The notes below the pieces were generated by a model. That model was not told the origin of the DNA, ran no database searches, and saw only the letters and a program-made list of their open reading frames with translations. The translations under genes were made by a program, and so were the position numbers. From Beijerinckia sp. 28-YEA-48 (GTDB taxonomy: Bacteria; Pseudomonadota; Alphaproteobacteria; Rhizobiales; Beijerinckiaceae), in assembly GCF_900104955.1 (NCBI RefSeq), contig NZ_FNSI01000001.1:4684001-4748000 (forward strand): a stretch of DNA of 64,000 nt, read 5' to 3'. Shown piece after piece: positions 43,873 through 52,448 of the stretch. How positions within the stretch are numbered: the stretch's first letter is position 1; every line of letters starts with the position of its first letter.

Positions 43873-45075
43873 CTAGAGTTTCGCGGCGCGCTCTAGGCTG
43901 TCGAACATGGCGATGCGCCGCAGGAAAGCGCGGGTGTTGTCGCGGGTCGACAGCGCCGTCTTGATCTCATCGCGGAAAGCCTGGCGATCTTCCGGCGTCT
44001 TGGCTTCAAGATTGCGCTTGTTGCGGATGGTGCCGTTCTGAATGGCCTCCATCGTCACGGTGCGGCGCTGGCGGTCATAGGCATCGAGCGTGGCTGCATT
44101 GGCTTTGCCCTGGATGACCGGCCCAAGCAGAGCGGTTAGATTCAGGGCATCATGCACGCCACCGTTCATGCCCATGCCACCAAGCGGATTGTTGATATGG
44201 GCGGCATCGCCCGCCAAAAACGTGCGGCCTTCACGAAAATGGTCGGCGACGCGCTGGTGGACGCGATAGAGCGTGGTGTGCTTGATCGGCGCATCGGTGG
44301 CTTCGGGCAGGATGCTGGTGAGCATGTCGCGGGCGAAGCTGGCGCTGGTAACGGTCTCGTCGGGAATATCCGGCGGTACCGGGATCATGATGCGCCAGGC
44401 ATCGAGGATGCGCAGGAAGAAATGCCAGCGCTGTGGGTCGGCCCAATAGCTGACCGAGGTGACATTGGGACGTGCCGCTTCCACATCGGCCGGCGTGGTG
44501 ATGACGAGGAAACGCTCCGCCCAGGTGAACCCTTCGAACGGGATGTTCTGGCTGCGGCGCACGATGCTGTTGGCGCCATCGGCGCCGATGAGCCAGGCGC
44601 AGCGCAAGGTGCCGTCTCCGTCCGGTCCGGTGAAGCTGAGGCTGACGCCCTGTTCATCCTGCGAGACGCCCTTGAGTTCCGTGCCGAAGTGAATGTTGAA
44701 CAGCGGGTTATCTTGCAGCGCGTCGAGAATGATGCGCGTGAGCTTGAACTGCTCGGCCTGCAAGCGGAAGGGATGGCGCGTCAGATCGGCGATCTCGGCG
44801 AAATCGAAGGTGCCGAGTTCGCCGTCGATCATCGAGCCGTATTGCACCTGCGGCGCCTTCAGCCCCTGCGCGATCAACGTTTTGGCGAAGCCGAGATCGT
44901 CGAGCATGTCCAAGGTAGGTGGATGAAAGGTCGAGGCGCGCGACTCGCGGCTGAGCTCGGCGCCGGCCTCCAGAACGGTGACAGGCACGCCCTGGCGCAC
45001 CAGATCGGCGGCGGCGACCATGCCGACAGGGCCCGCTCCGGCAATCACGACGGGCAGCACATTCGTATCCATCAC
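43873..45075 (-). CDS. FAD-dependent aromatic monooxygenase (PheA/TfdB-like)
   Basis: 400 residues. The FAD-binding GAGPVGMVAAADLVRQG lies at about 13-29, ending in VTVLEAG; the middle DG motif is WLIGADGANSIVRR, and the second FAD motif is FLAGDAAHINNPLGGMGMNGG. It belongs to the class A flavoprotein hydroxylases that add OH to a ring, and lacks the C-terminal thioredoxin-like domain of phenol hydroxylases. RASTFHPPTLDMLDDLG is typical of the PheA/TfdB/MhpA group. The substrate is unknown. No obvious partner gene is adjacent. Confidence 0.87.
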   Translation of the reverse strand: MMDTNVLPVVIAGAGPVGMVAAADLVRQGVPVTVLEAGAELSRESRASTFHPPTLDMLDDLGFAKTLIAQGLKAPQVQYGSMIDGELGTFDFAEIADLTRHPFRLQAEQFKLTRIILDALQDNPLFNIHFGTELKGVSQDEQGVSLSFTGPDGDGTLRCAWLIGADGANSIVRRSQNIPFEGFTWAERFLVITTPADVEAARPNVTSVSYWADPQRWHFFLRILDAWRIMIPVPPDIPDETVTSASFARDMLTSILPEATDAPIKHTTLYRVHQRVADHFREGRTFLAGDAAHINNPLGGMGMNGGVHDALNLTALLGPVIQGKANAATLDAYDRQRRTVTMEAIQNGTIRNKRNLEAKTPEDRQAFRDEIKTALSTRDNTRAFLRRIAMFDSLERAAKL

Positions 45076-45258
45076 ATCATCCTCATGTGGAACCGGACGA
45101 TGACGGAACGCCGAGGCGCTCGATCATCCGGGCCGATGCTTAGAATTCGGCCGCGGAAGATCAATTGATGAATCCCGAACAGAACTTGAGTTTCGCTCAA
45201 GTCGGTGGCGAAGGGTGGCCCCGGGGCTGGACTTATAAGGCGTCGTCCAGGTGAGTCC

Positions 45259-46989
45259 TCAGCGCCCGGCTTGCGCTTTGCGTTTCACCGCGTCGGCGCG
45301 GTTGTCGATAGCCCGCTGATAGTCGGGGTTCAGCTTGATGGCTTGATCGTAATTCTCGATGGCGCGGCCATAGTCGCCTTTGCGGAAATAGGCGAGGCCG
45401 CGATTGTTGTAGGCCAGGGCATAGTTTGGATCGATGCGGATCGCCTGGTCGAAATCGAGAATAGCCCTGTCGTGCTCGCCCCTGCGGCTATAGATCAGGC
45501 CACGATTGTTGAAGGCGATCGTGTAATTCGGCTTGTGATTGATCGCCTGATCATAGTCTTGCAGCGCCTTGTCGTTGTCGTTTTTATTATTGTAGGCGAT
45601 GCCGCGATTGTAGAGAGCCTTGGTGAGATCGTCCGGCGGTGGCTTGACGGCGCTGATGACGCCACTGCAGCCCTCGATCGTCTGGTCGTCGGTCGAGGCA
45701 TTGCTGTTGCACAAGGCCCGTAGCTGGCCGTAATTTTGCGGCAGATCGCCAGTGGCAACAGCCTCGCGCAGTTTCATGGCCTCGGCGCGATTGTCGATGG
45801 CCTTTTGATATTCGGGCTGGATGCGCAGCGCCTGTTCGAAATCTTCCAGGGCGTGATTGAAGTCGCTCTGGTTCTCATAGGCGATGCCGCGATTGTTGAG
45901 GGCCAGGGTATAGTCGGGCTTGAGCCGGATGGCCTCGCTATAGTCTGCAATGGCGCGATCGTATTGAGCCTTGCGATTATAGGCATAACCACGGTTGTTG
46001 TAGCTGGTGGCCAGGTCCGGTTGCGCGCCATTGCTGGCGGCGGCGATCACGCCGTTGCAGCCTTCGATCGTCTCGTCATCCGTCGAGGCATCGCTGTTGC
46101 ACAGCGCCTTGAGCTGCCCGAAATTCGCCGGCAGCCCGCCGGTGGCCTGGGCGTCGCGCACCTTGATGGCGCGGGCACGGTTATCGACGGCTTTCTGATA
46201 GTTCGGCCGGAACCTGAGGGCCTGATCGAAATCGGCGATGGCGCGGGCAAAGTCACCCTTGTTCTGATAGGAAAGGCCGCGATTGTTGAAGGCGAGCGCA
46301 TAGTCGGGCCGCAGGCGGATCGCCTCGCTGTAGTCGCGAATGGCCTGATCGTATTGGCTCTTGTTGTTATAGGCATAGCCGCGGTTGTTGAGGGCTGGCA
46401 CCAGATCGTCCGGCGGTGTCTTACCGGGCACGATGATGCCGTTACAGCCGGCGATCGTCTGATCGTCGTTGGAGGCATTGCTGTTGCACATGGCTCGCAG
46501 CGCGCCGTAATTCGCCGGCAGGTCGCCCCTGGCTTGCGCGTCGCGCACGACGAGGGCGCTGGCGCGGTTCTCGAGCGCCTTCTGATATTTCGGCTGTATC
46601 TTGAGCGCCCGATCGTAATCCTGAACCGCGCGGACGTAGTCGCCCTTGTTCTGGTAGGCGAAGCCGCGATTGTTATAGGCCAGCGCGTATTTGGGATCGC
46701 GGCGAATGGCTTCGTTATAGTCCTGGATGGCGCGATCATATTGCGCCTTGTTGTCGTAGGCATAGCCGCGATTGTTATAGGCGGTGGTGACATCGCGGCG
46801 CGACGCCTTGCCGGCGATCACGCCATTGCAACCGTAAATCGTCTGGTCGTCGGTGGACTCGTCGCTGTTGCACTGTTGCTGCAGCTCTTCAAAGGATTGC
46901 GCGGCGGCGGGCAACGCGCTGAAAAGAATCATCGCCAAAGCCGTCGTCGTCGAAAACAATCCGAGGGCGTGGGCCTTCGTCCGTATCAT
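45259..46989 (-). CDS. Periplasmic TPR protein made of four Cys-pair modules
   Basis: 576 residues from ATG 46989, with a signal peptide (TTTALAMILFSALPAAA). Four tandem modules of about 140 residues each start with a small element containing two cysteines (CNSxxSTDDQTIxGCxGVI) and continue with two or three TPRs (AYNNRGYAYxNKxQYDRAIxDYxEAIRxxP). The paired cysteines are 15 residues apart in each module and are likely disulfides. TPRs mediate protein contacts, but no partner is evident. The gene stands alone: the next gene on its strand is 150 bases downstream. The frame is open to 47094. Confidence 0.85.
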   Translation of the reverse strand: MIRTKAHALGLFSTTTALAMILFSALPAAAQSFEELQQQCNSDESTDDQTIYGCNGVIAGKASRRDVTTAYNNRGYAYDNKAQYDRAIQDYNEAIRRDPKYALAYNNRGFAYQNKGDYVRAVQDYDRALKIQPKYQKALENRASALVVRDAQARGDLPANYGALRAMCNSNASNDDQTIAGCNGIIVPGKTPPDDLVPALNNRGYAYNNKSQYDQAIRDYSEAIRLRPDYALAFNNRGLSYQNKGDFARAIADFDQALRFRPNYQKAVDNRARAIKVRDAQATGGLPANFGQLKALCNSDASTDDETIEGCNGVIAAASNGAQPDLATSYNNRGYAYNRKAQYDRAIADYSEAIRLKPDYTLALNNRGIAYENQSDFNHALEDFEQALRIQPEYQKAIDNRAEAMKLREAVATGDLPQNYGQLRALCNSNASTDDQTIEGCSGVISAVKPPPDDLTKALYNRGIAYNNKNDNDKALQDYDQAINHKPNYTIAFNNRGLIYSRRGEHDRAILDFDQAIRIDPNYALAYNNRGLAYFRKGDYGRAIENYDQAIKLNPDYQRAIDNRADAVKRKAQAGR

Positions 46990-47149
46990 CGTCCGTCTCC
47001 AATGATTTTCGTTCTGCGAAATTATCGGATTCGTAGCCGAAAATTGGATGACAGGCCATATTGGATGGTTGCGACGCATGGAATGGACGTCCACGAAGAT
47101 CGCGGACGTCCATCTTGTCGCCTACCGAAATAGATTATTTCCGAAGCGC

Positions 47150-48778
47150 TTACGCGCCTTCGCGCAATCGAAAGCGCTGGATTTTACCTGTCTGTGTCTT
47201 CGGTAGCGCCTCGACGAAATTCACCGCACGCGGATATTTGTAGGGCGCGATCGTTGCCTTGACGTGATCCTGCAGCTTCTTGATCTCCAGGGCGTCGGGC
47301 GCGATGCCGTCGCACAGCACCACATAGGCGGCGACGATCTGGCCGCGTTCGGGGTCGGTGGCGCCGATCACCGCGCATTCCCGCACATCCTCGTGGGAGA
47401 GCAGAGCTGCTTCGACCTCGGGGCCGGCGATGTTGTAGCCGGCCGAGACGATCATGTCGTCGGAGCGGGCGGCGAAGTGGAAATGGCCGTCCTCGTCCTG
47501 GACGAAGGTGTCGCCGGTGAGGTTCCAGCCGTCGCGCACATAGACCTTCTGGCGTTCGTCGGCGAGATAGCGGCAACCGGTCGGGCCGCGCACGGCGAGG
47601 CGACCGGGCGTGCCGCGCGGCACTTCGTTCATATCATCATCGACAATCTTGGCCTGATAGCCGCTGACAGGGCGGCCGGTGGAGCCCGGCGCCATGTCGT
47701 CGAAGCGATTGGTGATGAAGATGTGCAGCATCTCAGTGGCGCCGATGCCATCGAGCATAGGCTTGCCGGTCTTGCGCACCCAATCCTCGAAGACCGGTGC
47801 CGGCAGGGTTTCGCCGGCGGAGACAGCGACGCGCAGCGACGACAGATCGGCGCCCTTGTCCATGGCGGCGAGCATGGCGCGATAGGCGGTGGGCGCGGTG
47901 AAGCTGACCGTCGCCTTATAGTTCTCGATAATCTCGATCATGTTCGGCGGCGAGGCGTTTTCCAGAAGCGTCGCGGCGGCGCCGAAGCGCAGCGGAAAGA
48001 TCGCCAGTCCGCCGAGGCCGAAGGTGAAGGCGAGCGGCGGCGAGCCGACGAAGATGTCGCTTGGCTGCACATTCAGCACTTCGCGGGCATAGCCATCAGC
48101 GATGATCAGGAGGTCGCGATGGAAATGCATTGTCGCCTTGGGTTTGCCGGTGGTGCCGGAGGTGAAGCCGAGCAGCGCGACGTCGTCGCGGCCGGTCTTC
48201 ACGGCCTCGAACTTCACCGGCTTGTCGAGGGCGATGCGATCGAGTTCGGCATCGTGGTTGGCGGTGCCGTCAAACCCGACAACCTGTTCGAGGAACTGGC
48301 TTTCCTTGGCGCAAGCGACGAGTTCGTCCTTGATGCGGGTGTCGCACAACGCCAGTTTGATCTCGGCTTTGTCGATGACCTGGGCCAGTTCGCCGGCGCG
48401 CAGCATCGGCATGGTGTTGACGACGACGGCGCCGGCCTTGGTGGCGGCGAGCCAGCAGGCAACCATGGCCGGATTGTTGGCGGAGCGGATCAGCACGCGA
48501 TTGCCGGGCTTGACGCCATAGACCTCAACCAGCGCATGGGCGAGGCGGTTGGTCCAGTCGGACAGCTCTTTGTAAGTGCGGCGCCGACCGTTGCCGATCA
48601 GCGCCGTATTGTCACCAAAGCCGCGCTCGACCATGCGGTCGGTGAGTTCAACGCCGACATTGAGATAGTCGGGATAGTTGAAGCCGCTGAGCGGGAGCTG
48701 CGGCCATTGATCGAGCGGCGGAAGATTGTCGCGGGTGAAGGTGTCGATATGCGCGGTGGGGCCTAGTCCTGACATCAT
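47150..48778 (-). CDS. Aryl-CoA ligase, probably 2-aminobenzoate-CoA ligase
   Basis: 542 residues, an ANL-superfamily adenylating enzyme. ATP-binding P-loop [19 protein letters not shown], then ATEMLHIFI (A5-like motif), [12 protein letters not shown] and the catalytic C-terminal Lys in [11 protein letters not shown]. The [10 protein letters not shown] region and overall length match benzoate/2-aminobenzoate-CoA ligases. It activates the aromatic acid as the first step of the pathway. It is the last gene of the seven-gene operon, overlapping the acyl-CoA dehydrogenase gene by ATGA. The aminobenzoate call depends mainly on the monooxygenase/OYE fusion in the same operon. Confidence 0.87.
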   Translation of the reverse strand: MMSGLGPTAHIDTFTRDNLPPLDQWPQLPLSGFNYPDYLNVGVELTDRMVERGFGDNTALIGNGRRRTYKELSDWTNRLAHALVEVYGVKPGNRVLIRSANNPAMVACWLAATKAGAVVVNTMPMLRAGELAQVIDKAEIKLALCDTRIKDELVACAKESQFLEQVVGFDGTANHDAELDRIALDKPVKFEAVKTGRDDVALLGFTSGTTGKPKATMHFHRDLLIIADGYAREVLNVQPSDIFVGSPPLAFTFGLGGLAIFPLRFGAAATLLENASPPNMIEIIENYKATVSFTAPTAYRAMLAAMDKGADLSSLRVAVSAGETLPAPVFEDWVRKTGKPMLDGIGATEMLHIFITNRFDDMAPGSTGRPVSGYQAKIVDDDMNEVPRGTPGRLAVRGPTGCRYLADERQKVYVRDGWNLTGDTFVQDEDGHFHFAARSDDMIVSAGYNIAGPEVEAALLSHEDVRECAVIGATDPERGQIVAAYVVLCDGIAPDALEIKKLQDHVKATIAPYKYPRAVNFVEALPKTQTGKIQRFRLREGA

Positions 48779-49923
48779 GCGCCTCCCATAATCTGCCGGG
48801 CGATGACCACTTTTTGCACGTCCGACGCACCTTCATAGATGCGCAGCGCACGGATCTCCCGATACAAGCTTTCAACGATATGGCCGTGGCGCACGCCATC
48901 GCCGCCGTGCAATTGCACGGCCTTGTCGATGACACTCTGGGCGCGGTCGGTGGCATAGAGTTTCGCCATGGCGGCTTCGCGGGTGACGCGCGGCGCACCA
49001 TTATCCTTGCTCCAGGCGGCGCGATAGACGAGTAGGGCGGAGGCATCGACATCGAGCGCCATGTCGGCAAGATGGCCTTGCACCATTTGCAGGTCGAACA
49101 ATGGCGCGCCGAACAATTCGCGCTTGGTGGTGCGCGTCAGGCTTTCATCGAGGGCACGGCGGGCGAAGCCGAGCGCCGCCGCGCCAACGGTCGAGCGGAA
49201 GACGTCGAGCACCGACATGGCGATCTTGAAGCCATCGCCCGCTTTGCTGATCAAAGCGGAAGCCGGCACGCGGCAGTCCTTGAAGGCGAGGCGGGCCAAG
49301 GGGTGCGGCGCGATCACTTCGATGCGCTCGGCGATGGTCAACCCCTTCGTCTCGGCCGGCACGAGGAAAGCCGAGAGGCCCCTGGCGCCTGGCGCTTCGC
49401 CGGTGCGAGCGAAGGTGATGTAGAAATCGGCGATGCCGCCGTTGGAAATCCACGTCTTTTCGCCGTCGAGCACATAGCCATCGCCATCACGGCGCGCGGT
49501 CATGTCCATATTGGCGACATCGGAGCCGGAGCGCGGCTCCGACAAAGCAAAGGCTGCCAGCGCCTTGCCGGCGCGGGTCTTGGTGAGCCACTGGCGCTGC
49601 TCGGTCGTGCCGTAGAGGCTGAGCGCGCCGGTGCCGAGGCCCTGCATGGCGAAGGCGAAATCGGCGAGGCCATCGTGGCGGGCGAGGGTTTCGCGCGTCA
49701 GGCACAAGGTGCGCACGTCGAGGGGCTTGGGATCGGCGGGGTCAACGGCGGTTGGCAGCAACCAGCCGTCGCGGCCGAGCATGGCGACGAGTTCGCGGCA
49801 GGCGGCGTCGACATCGCCATGATCGACGGGCAGGTGTTTGGCGCACCAGGCGTCGAGCTTTTCGGCGTGGGCGCGATGGTGATCTTCGAAGAAGGGCCAG
49901 TGCAGAAAGGAACGATCGGGCAT
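48775..49923 (-). CDS. Acyl-CoA dehydrogenase
   Basis: 382 residues, full length. N-terminal helical domain, then the FAD/substrate loop [35 protein letters not shown], and C-terminal [39 protein letters not shown], where the Glu in YEGAS is the likely catalytic base. It oxidises a CoA thioester; here it probably acts on the non-aromatic ring intermediate after dearomatisation. It ends in an ATGA overlap with the ligase and starts three bases after the hydratase stop. Confidence 0.92.
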   Translation of the reverse strand: MPDRSFLHWPFFEDHHRAHAEKLDAWCAKHLPVDHGDVDAACRELVAMLGRDGWLLPTAVDPADPKPLDVRTLCLTRETLARHDGLADFAFAMQGLGTGALSLYGTTEQRQWLTKTRAGKALAAFALSEPRSGSDVANMDMTARRDGDGYVLDGEKTWISNGGIADFYITFARTGEAPGARGLSAFLVPAETKGLTIAERIEVIAPHPLARLAFKDCRVPASALISKAGDGFKIAMSVLDVFRSTVGAAALGFARRALDESLTRTTKRELFGAPLFDLQMVQGHLADMALDVDASALLVYRAAWSKDNGAPRVTREAAMAKLYATDRAQSVIDKAVQLHGGDGVRHGHIVESLYREIRALRIYEGASDVQKVVIARQIMGGA

Positions 49924-49925
49924 GA

Positions 49926-50738
49926 TTAGTTTCCTTCAAACACGGGTTTGCGCTTGGCGACGAAAGCCTCGTAGGCGCGGCCGAAGTCCTGCGTCTGCAT
50001 GCAGATCGCCTGGGCCTGCGCCTCGGATTCGATGGCCTGATCGAGGCTCATCGACCATTCCTGGTTCAGCTGCGTCTTGGTGATGCCGTGGGCGAAGGTT
50101 GGTCCTGCGGTGATGCGCTTGGCGAGATCGATCGCCTCGGCGTCGAGCTGTTCGGGTGCGACGAGCCGGTTGAAGAAACCCCAACGCTCGCCTTCTTCCG
50201 CACTCATGGTGCGGCCCGTATACAGCAGTTCAGCGGCGCGACCCTGGCCGATGATGCGCGGCAGGATGGCGCAAGCGCCCATGTCGCAGCCGGCAAGGCC
50301 GACGCGGGTGAAGAGGAAGGCGGTCTTGGCCTGCGGCGTTCCAATCCGGATATCGGAGGCCATGGCAACGATGGCGCCGGCGCCGACCGCGACGCCGTCG
50401 ACAGCAGCGATAATGGGCTTGCCGCAATGGATCATCGCCTTGACGAGATCGCCGGTCATGCGCGTGAAGGTGAGGAGACCCTTCATGTCCAGGCCGATCA
50501 GCGGGCCGATGATGTCATGCACATCGCCGCCGGAACAGAAATTACCGCCGTTAGAGAGAAATACCACGGCGTCAATGTCGTCGGCGTAGACGAGATCGCG
50601 AAACGTGTCGCGCAGCTCGGCATAGGATTCAAACGTCAGCGGATTCTTGCGCTCTGGGCGCAGAAGCTTCACCCGGGCGATGCGATCGCTAACTTCCCAG
50701 AAGAAATGCTGCGGCTTGCGTGTGGCCATAGCTGTCAT
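49926..50738 (-). CDS. Enoyl-CoA hydratase/isomerase family protein
   Basis: 270 residues from ATG 50738, overlapping the MarR stop by ATGA. Crotonase fold: [14 protein letters not shown] for the first oxyanion loop, [43 protein letters not shown] with Asp/Gly at the second, and a C-terminal [12 protein letters not shown]. The second usual Glu is replaced (CDMGA), so it may be a hydrolase or isomerase rather than a simple hydratase. It is expected to hydrate or open the ring CoA ester. Confidence 0.9.
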   Translation of the reverse strand: MTAMATRKPQHFFWEVSDRIARVKLLRPERKNPLTFESYAELRDTFRDLVYADDIDAVVFLSNGGNFCSGGDVHDIIGPLIGLDMKGLLTFTRMTGDLVKAMIHCGKPIIAAVDGVAVGAGAIVAMASDIRIGTPQAKTAFLFTRVGLAGCDMGACAILPRIIGQGRAAELLYTGRTMSAEEGERWGFFNRLVAPEQLDAEAIDLAKRITAGPTFAHGITKTQLNQEWSMSLDQAIESEAQAQAICMQTQDFGRAYEAFVAKRKPVFEGN

Positions 50739-51208
50739 GTCTCGGCTTCCCAATTGCTGCGGAATGATTGCAAAACGGAGGCCAGTTCATGCGCCTCGCC
50801 TTCGCCAATGTCGGCGAGACGGGCATTGACCCAGCCTTCGTGAACGGCGGCCATTTTGGCGAAGAAGGTACGGCCGCTCTTGGTCAGGCTCACCATGGAG
50901 GTGCGGCGGTCGCCTTCGCGCAAGGCGCGCACGACAAAGCCATCGGCTACCAGACGATCGATGATGCCGGTGACATTGCCATTGGAGACCAAAAGATAGC
51001 GCGAGAGATCGCTCATCAACATGCCGTCGGGCTCGCGGTAGAGCGCGGCCATCACGTCGAAGCGCGGCAGGGTGGTGTCGAATTCGGTTTTCAGCTTGTC
51101 GCGCAGCTCCGCTTCGATCAGGCGCGAGACGCGCAGGATGCGGATCCACAGCCGCAGCCGCTCTTTGCCGGCTTGCGGCGCAAGCGCGGCAGGCCGGGCG
51201 GCTACCAT
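50735..51208 (-). CDS. MarR-family regulator of the aminobenzoate operon
   Basis: 157 residues with a winged helix at about 45-110 ([59 protein letters not shown]). It sits inside the operon between the SDR and hydratase genes, overlapping both. MarR proteins in CoA-dependent aromatic pathways usually repress until an aryl-CoA appears. A palindrome overlapping the promoter at 54810-54825 is the likely target, which would make it autoregulatory. Confidence 0.9.
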   Translation of the reverse strand: MVAARPAALAPQAGKERLRLWIRILRVSRLIEAELRDKLKTEFDTTLPRFDVMAALYREPDGMLMSDLSRYLLVSNGNVTGIIDRLVADGFVVRALREGDRRTSMVSLTKSGRTFFAKMAAVHEGWVNARLADIGEGEAHELASVLQSFRSNWEAET

Positions 51209-51960
51209 GTTTCGCCTCCGGAGATGGAGATGGTCTGGCCGGTGATCGACTGCGCGCCATCGCCGATCAGCCAGAGCACAGCGGCGGCGATCTCTCGTGG
51301 CTGGACGAAACGTCCTTGCGGATTGGCGGCGGCGAGTTCGGCGCGGGCCTCTTCGGCGCTGCGGCCGGTCTTGGCGGTGATACGCTCGATCGAATCCGCC
51401 AGCAGTTCGGTTTCGGTGAAGCCGGGGCAGATGGCGTTGACGGTGACGCCGCTCTTGGCCGTCTCAGTCGCAAGCGCGCGCATCAGGCCGACGACACCAT
51501 GTTTGGCGGCGACATAGGGCGCCACATAGGCATAGCCCTTGAGGCCGGCGGTCGAGGCGATGAAAATGATACGGCCGCTCTTGCGTTTGGCCATGGGGCT
51601 CAGCGCCGGCTTCACGGTGAGGAAGGCGCCGGTGAGATTGACGGCGAGGCTGGTCTGCCAATCGACAAGCGATGTGCGGGCGGCGGGCCCACTCATCGCC
51701 ATGCCGGCATTGGCGATGACAATGTCGAAGGGCGCGCCGTCCGCGTCGGCCTTGGCATGAACGGCGGCCATGGCGGCCTCATCGGTGACATCGGCGACGG
51801 CGATGTCGATGCGCGGATTGTTTTTCGCCACCGCCTCGAGGGGTGCGGCGCGGCGGCCGGTGATGGTGACGTCGATGCCGGCGTCCGCCAGCGCCAGAGC
51901 AACAGCCCTGCCGACGCCGGTTCCTCCTCCCGTCACAAGAGCATGCTGTTTGACGCTCAT
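51202..51960 (-). CDS. Short-chain dehydrogenase/reductase (3-hydroxyacyl-CoA dehydrogenase-like)
   Basis: 252 residues. Rossmann motif TGGGTGVGRAVALAL at about 11-25, NAG in IANAGMAMSG, and catalytic Ser-Tyr-Lys in IASTAGLKGYAYVAPYVAAKHG (YxxxK as YVAAK). It ends [10 protein letters not shown]. In this setting it probably oxidises the hydroxyacyl-CoA made by the hydratase. It is 83 bases after the RidA gene and overlaps MarR by seven bases. Confidence 0.9.
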   Translation of the reverse strand: MSVKQHALVTGGGTGVGRAVALALADAGIDVTITGRRAAPLEAVAKNNPRIDIAVADVTDEAAMAAVHAKADADGAPFDIVIANAGMAMSGPAARTSLVDWQTSLAVNLTGAFLTVKPALSPMAKRKSGRIIFIASTAGLKGYAYVAPYVAAKHGVVGLMRALATETAKSGVTVNAICPGFTETELLADSIERITAKTGRSAEEARAELAAANPQGRFVQPREIAAAVLWLIGDGAQSITGQTISISGGETW

Positions 51961-52043
51961 TGTCCCTCCCGCGGGCTAGTCGGTTGTAGTTGACGCATTT
52001 TCTTCACGCGAACCGGCCTCCACTTCGCTCGAAAATGCTTCCG

Positions 52044-52436
52044 TTAGGGCACGACCGCCGTGGCTTGAATTTCGATCTTGGCGCGATCTTCGATCAGGGC
52101 GACCACCTGCACGCCGGCCATGGCCGGATAGTGTCGGCCGATGATGTCACGATAGGCGCCGCCGATGCCTTTCAGATTGTCGAGATATTCGCGCTTGTTG
52201 GTGAAGTACCAGGTCATCGAGACGATGTGCTCGGGCTTGGCGTCGCCGGCAGCGAGGACATCAACGATGTTCTGCAAGGTCTGGCGCACCTGGGCGACGA
52301 AGTCGTCGGTCTCGAATTCGCAATTGGCGTTCCAGCCGATCTGGCCACCGACATGGATGGTGCGGCCCGTGGCGGATATGCCATTGGAATAGCCGATGGG
52401 CTTCTTCCAGCCGTCAGGTTGCAGGATCTGATGCAT
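52044..52436 (-). CDS. RidA/YjgF-family enamine/imine deaminase
   Basis: 130 residues, full length. The fold is recognisable from ISATGRTIHVGGQIGWNANCEF, VRQTLQNIVDVLAAGDAKPEHIV and RHYPAMAGVQVVALIEDRAKIEIQATAVV. The Arg that binds the carboxylate in canonical RidA (RY.A.) is not conserved as such, so the substrate may differ. It starts 12 bases after the monooxygenase/OYE gene. The oxygenase/reductase product of 2-aminobenzoyl-CoA is an enamine/imine, so a dedicated deaminase here makes sense (inference). Confidence 0.88.
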   Translation of the reverse strand: MHQILQPDGWKKPIGYSNGISATGRTIHVGGQIGWNANCEFETDDFVAQVRQTLQNIVDVLAAGDAKPEHIVSMTWYFTNKREYLDNLKGIGGAYRDIIGRHYPAMAGVQVVALIEDRAKIEIQATAVVP

Positions 52437-52448
52437 GGTGTCTCTCGC

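Noticed and set aside
47264-48766. 500-codon plus-strand frame opposite the CoA ligase
   Set aside because: The minus frame has full ANL-enzyme motifs and operon overlaps; the plus frame has none.
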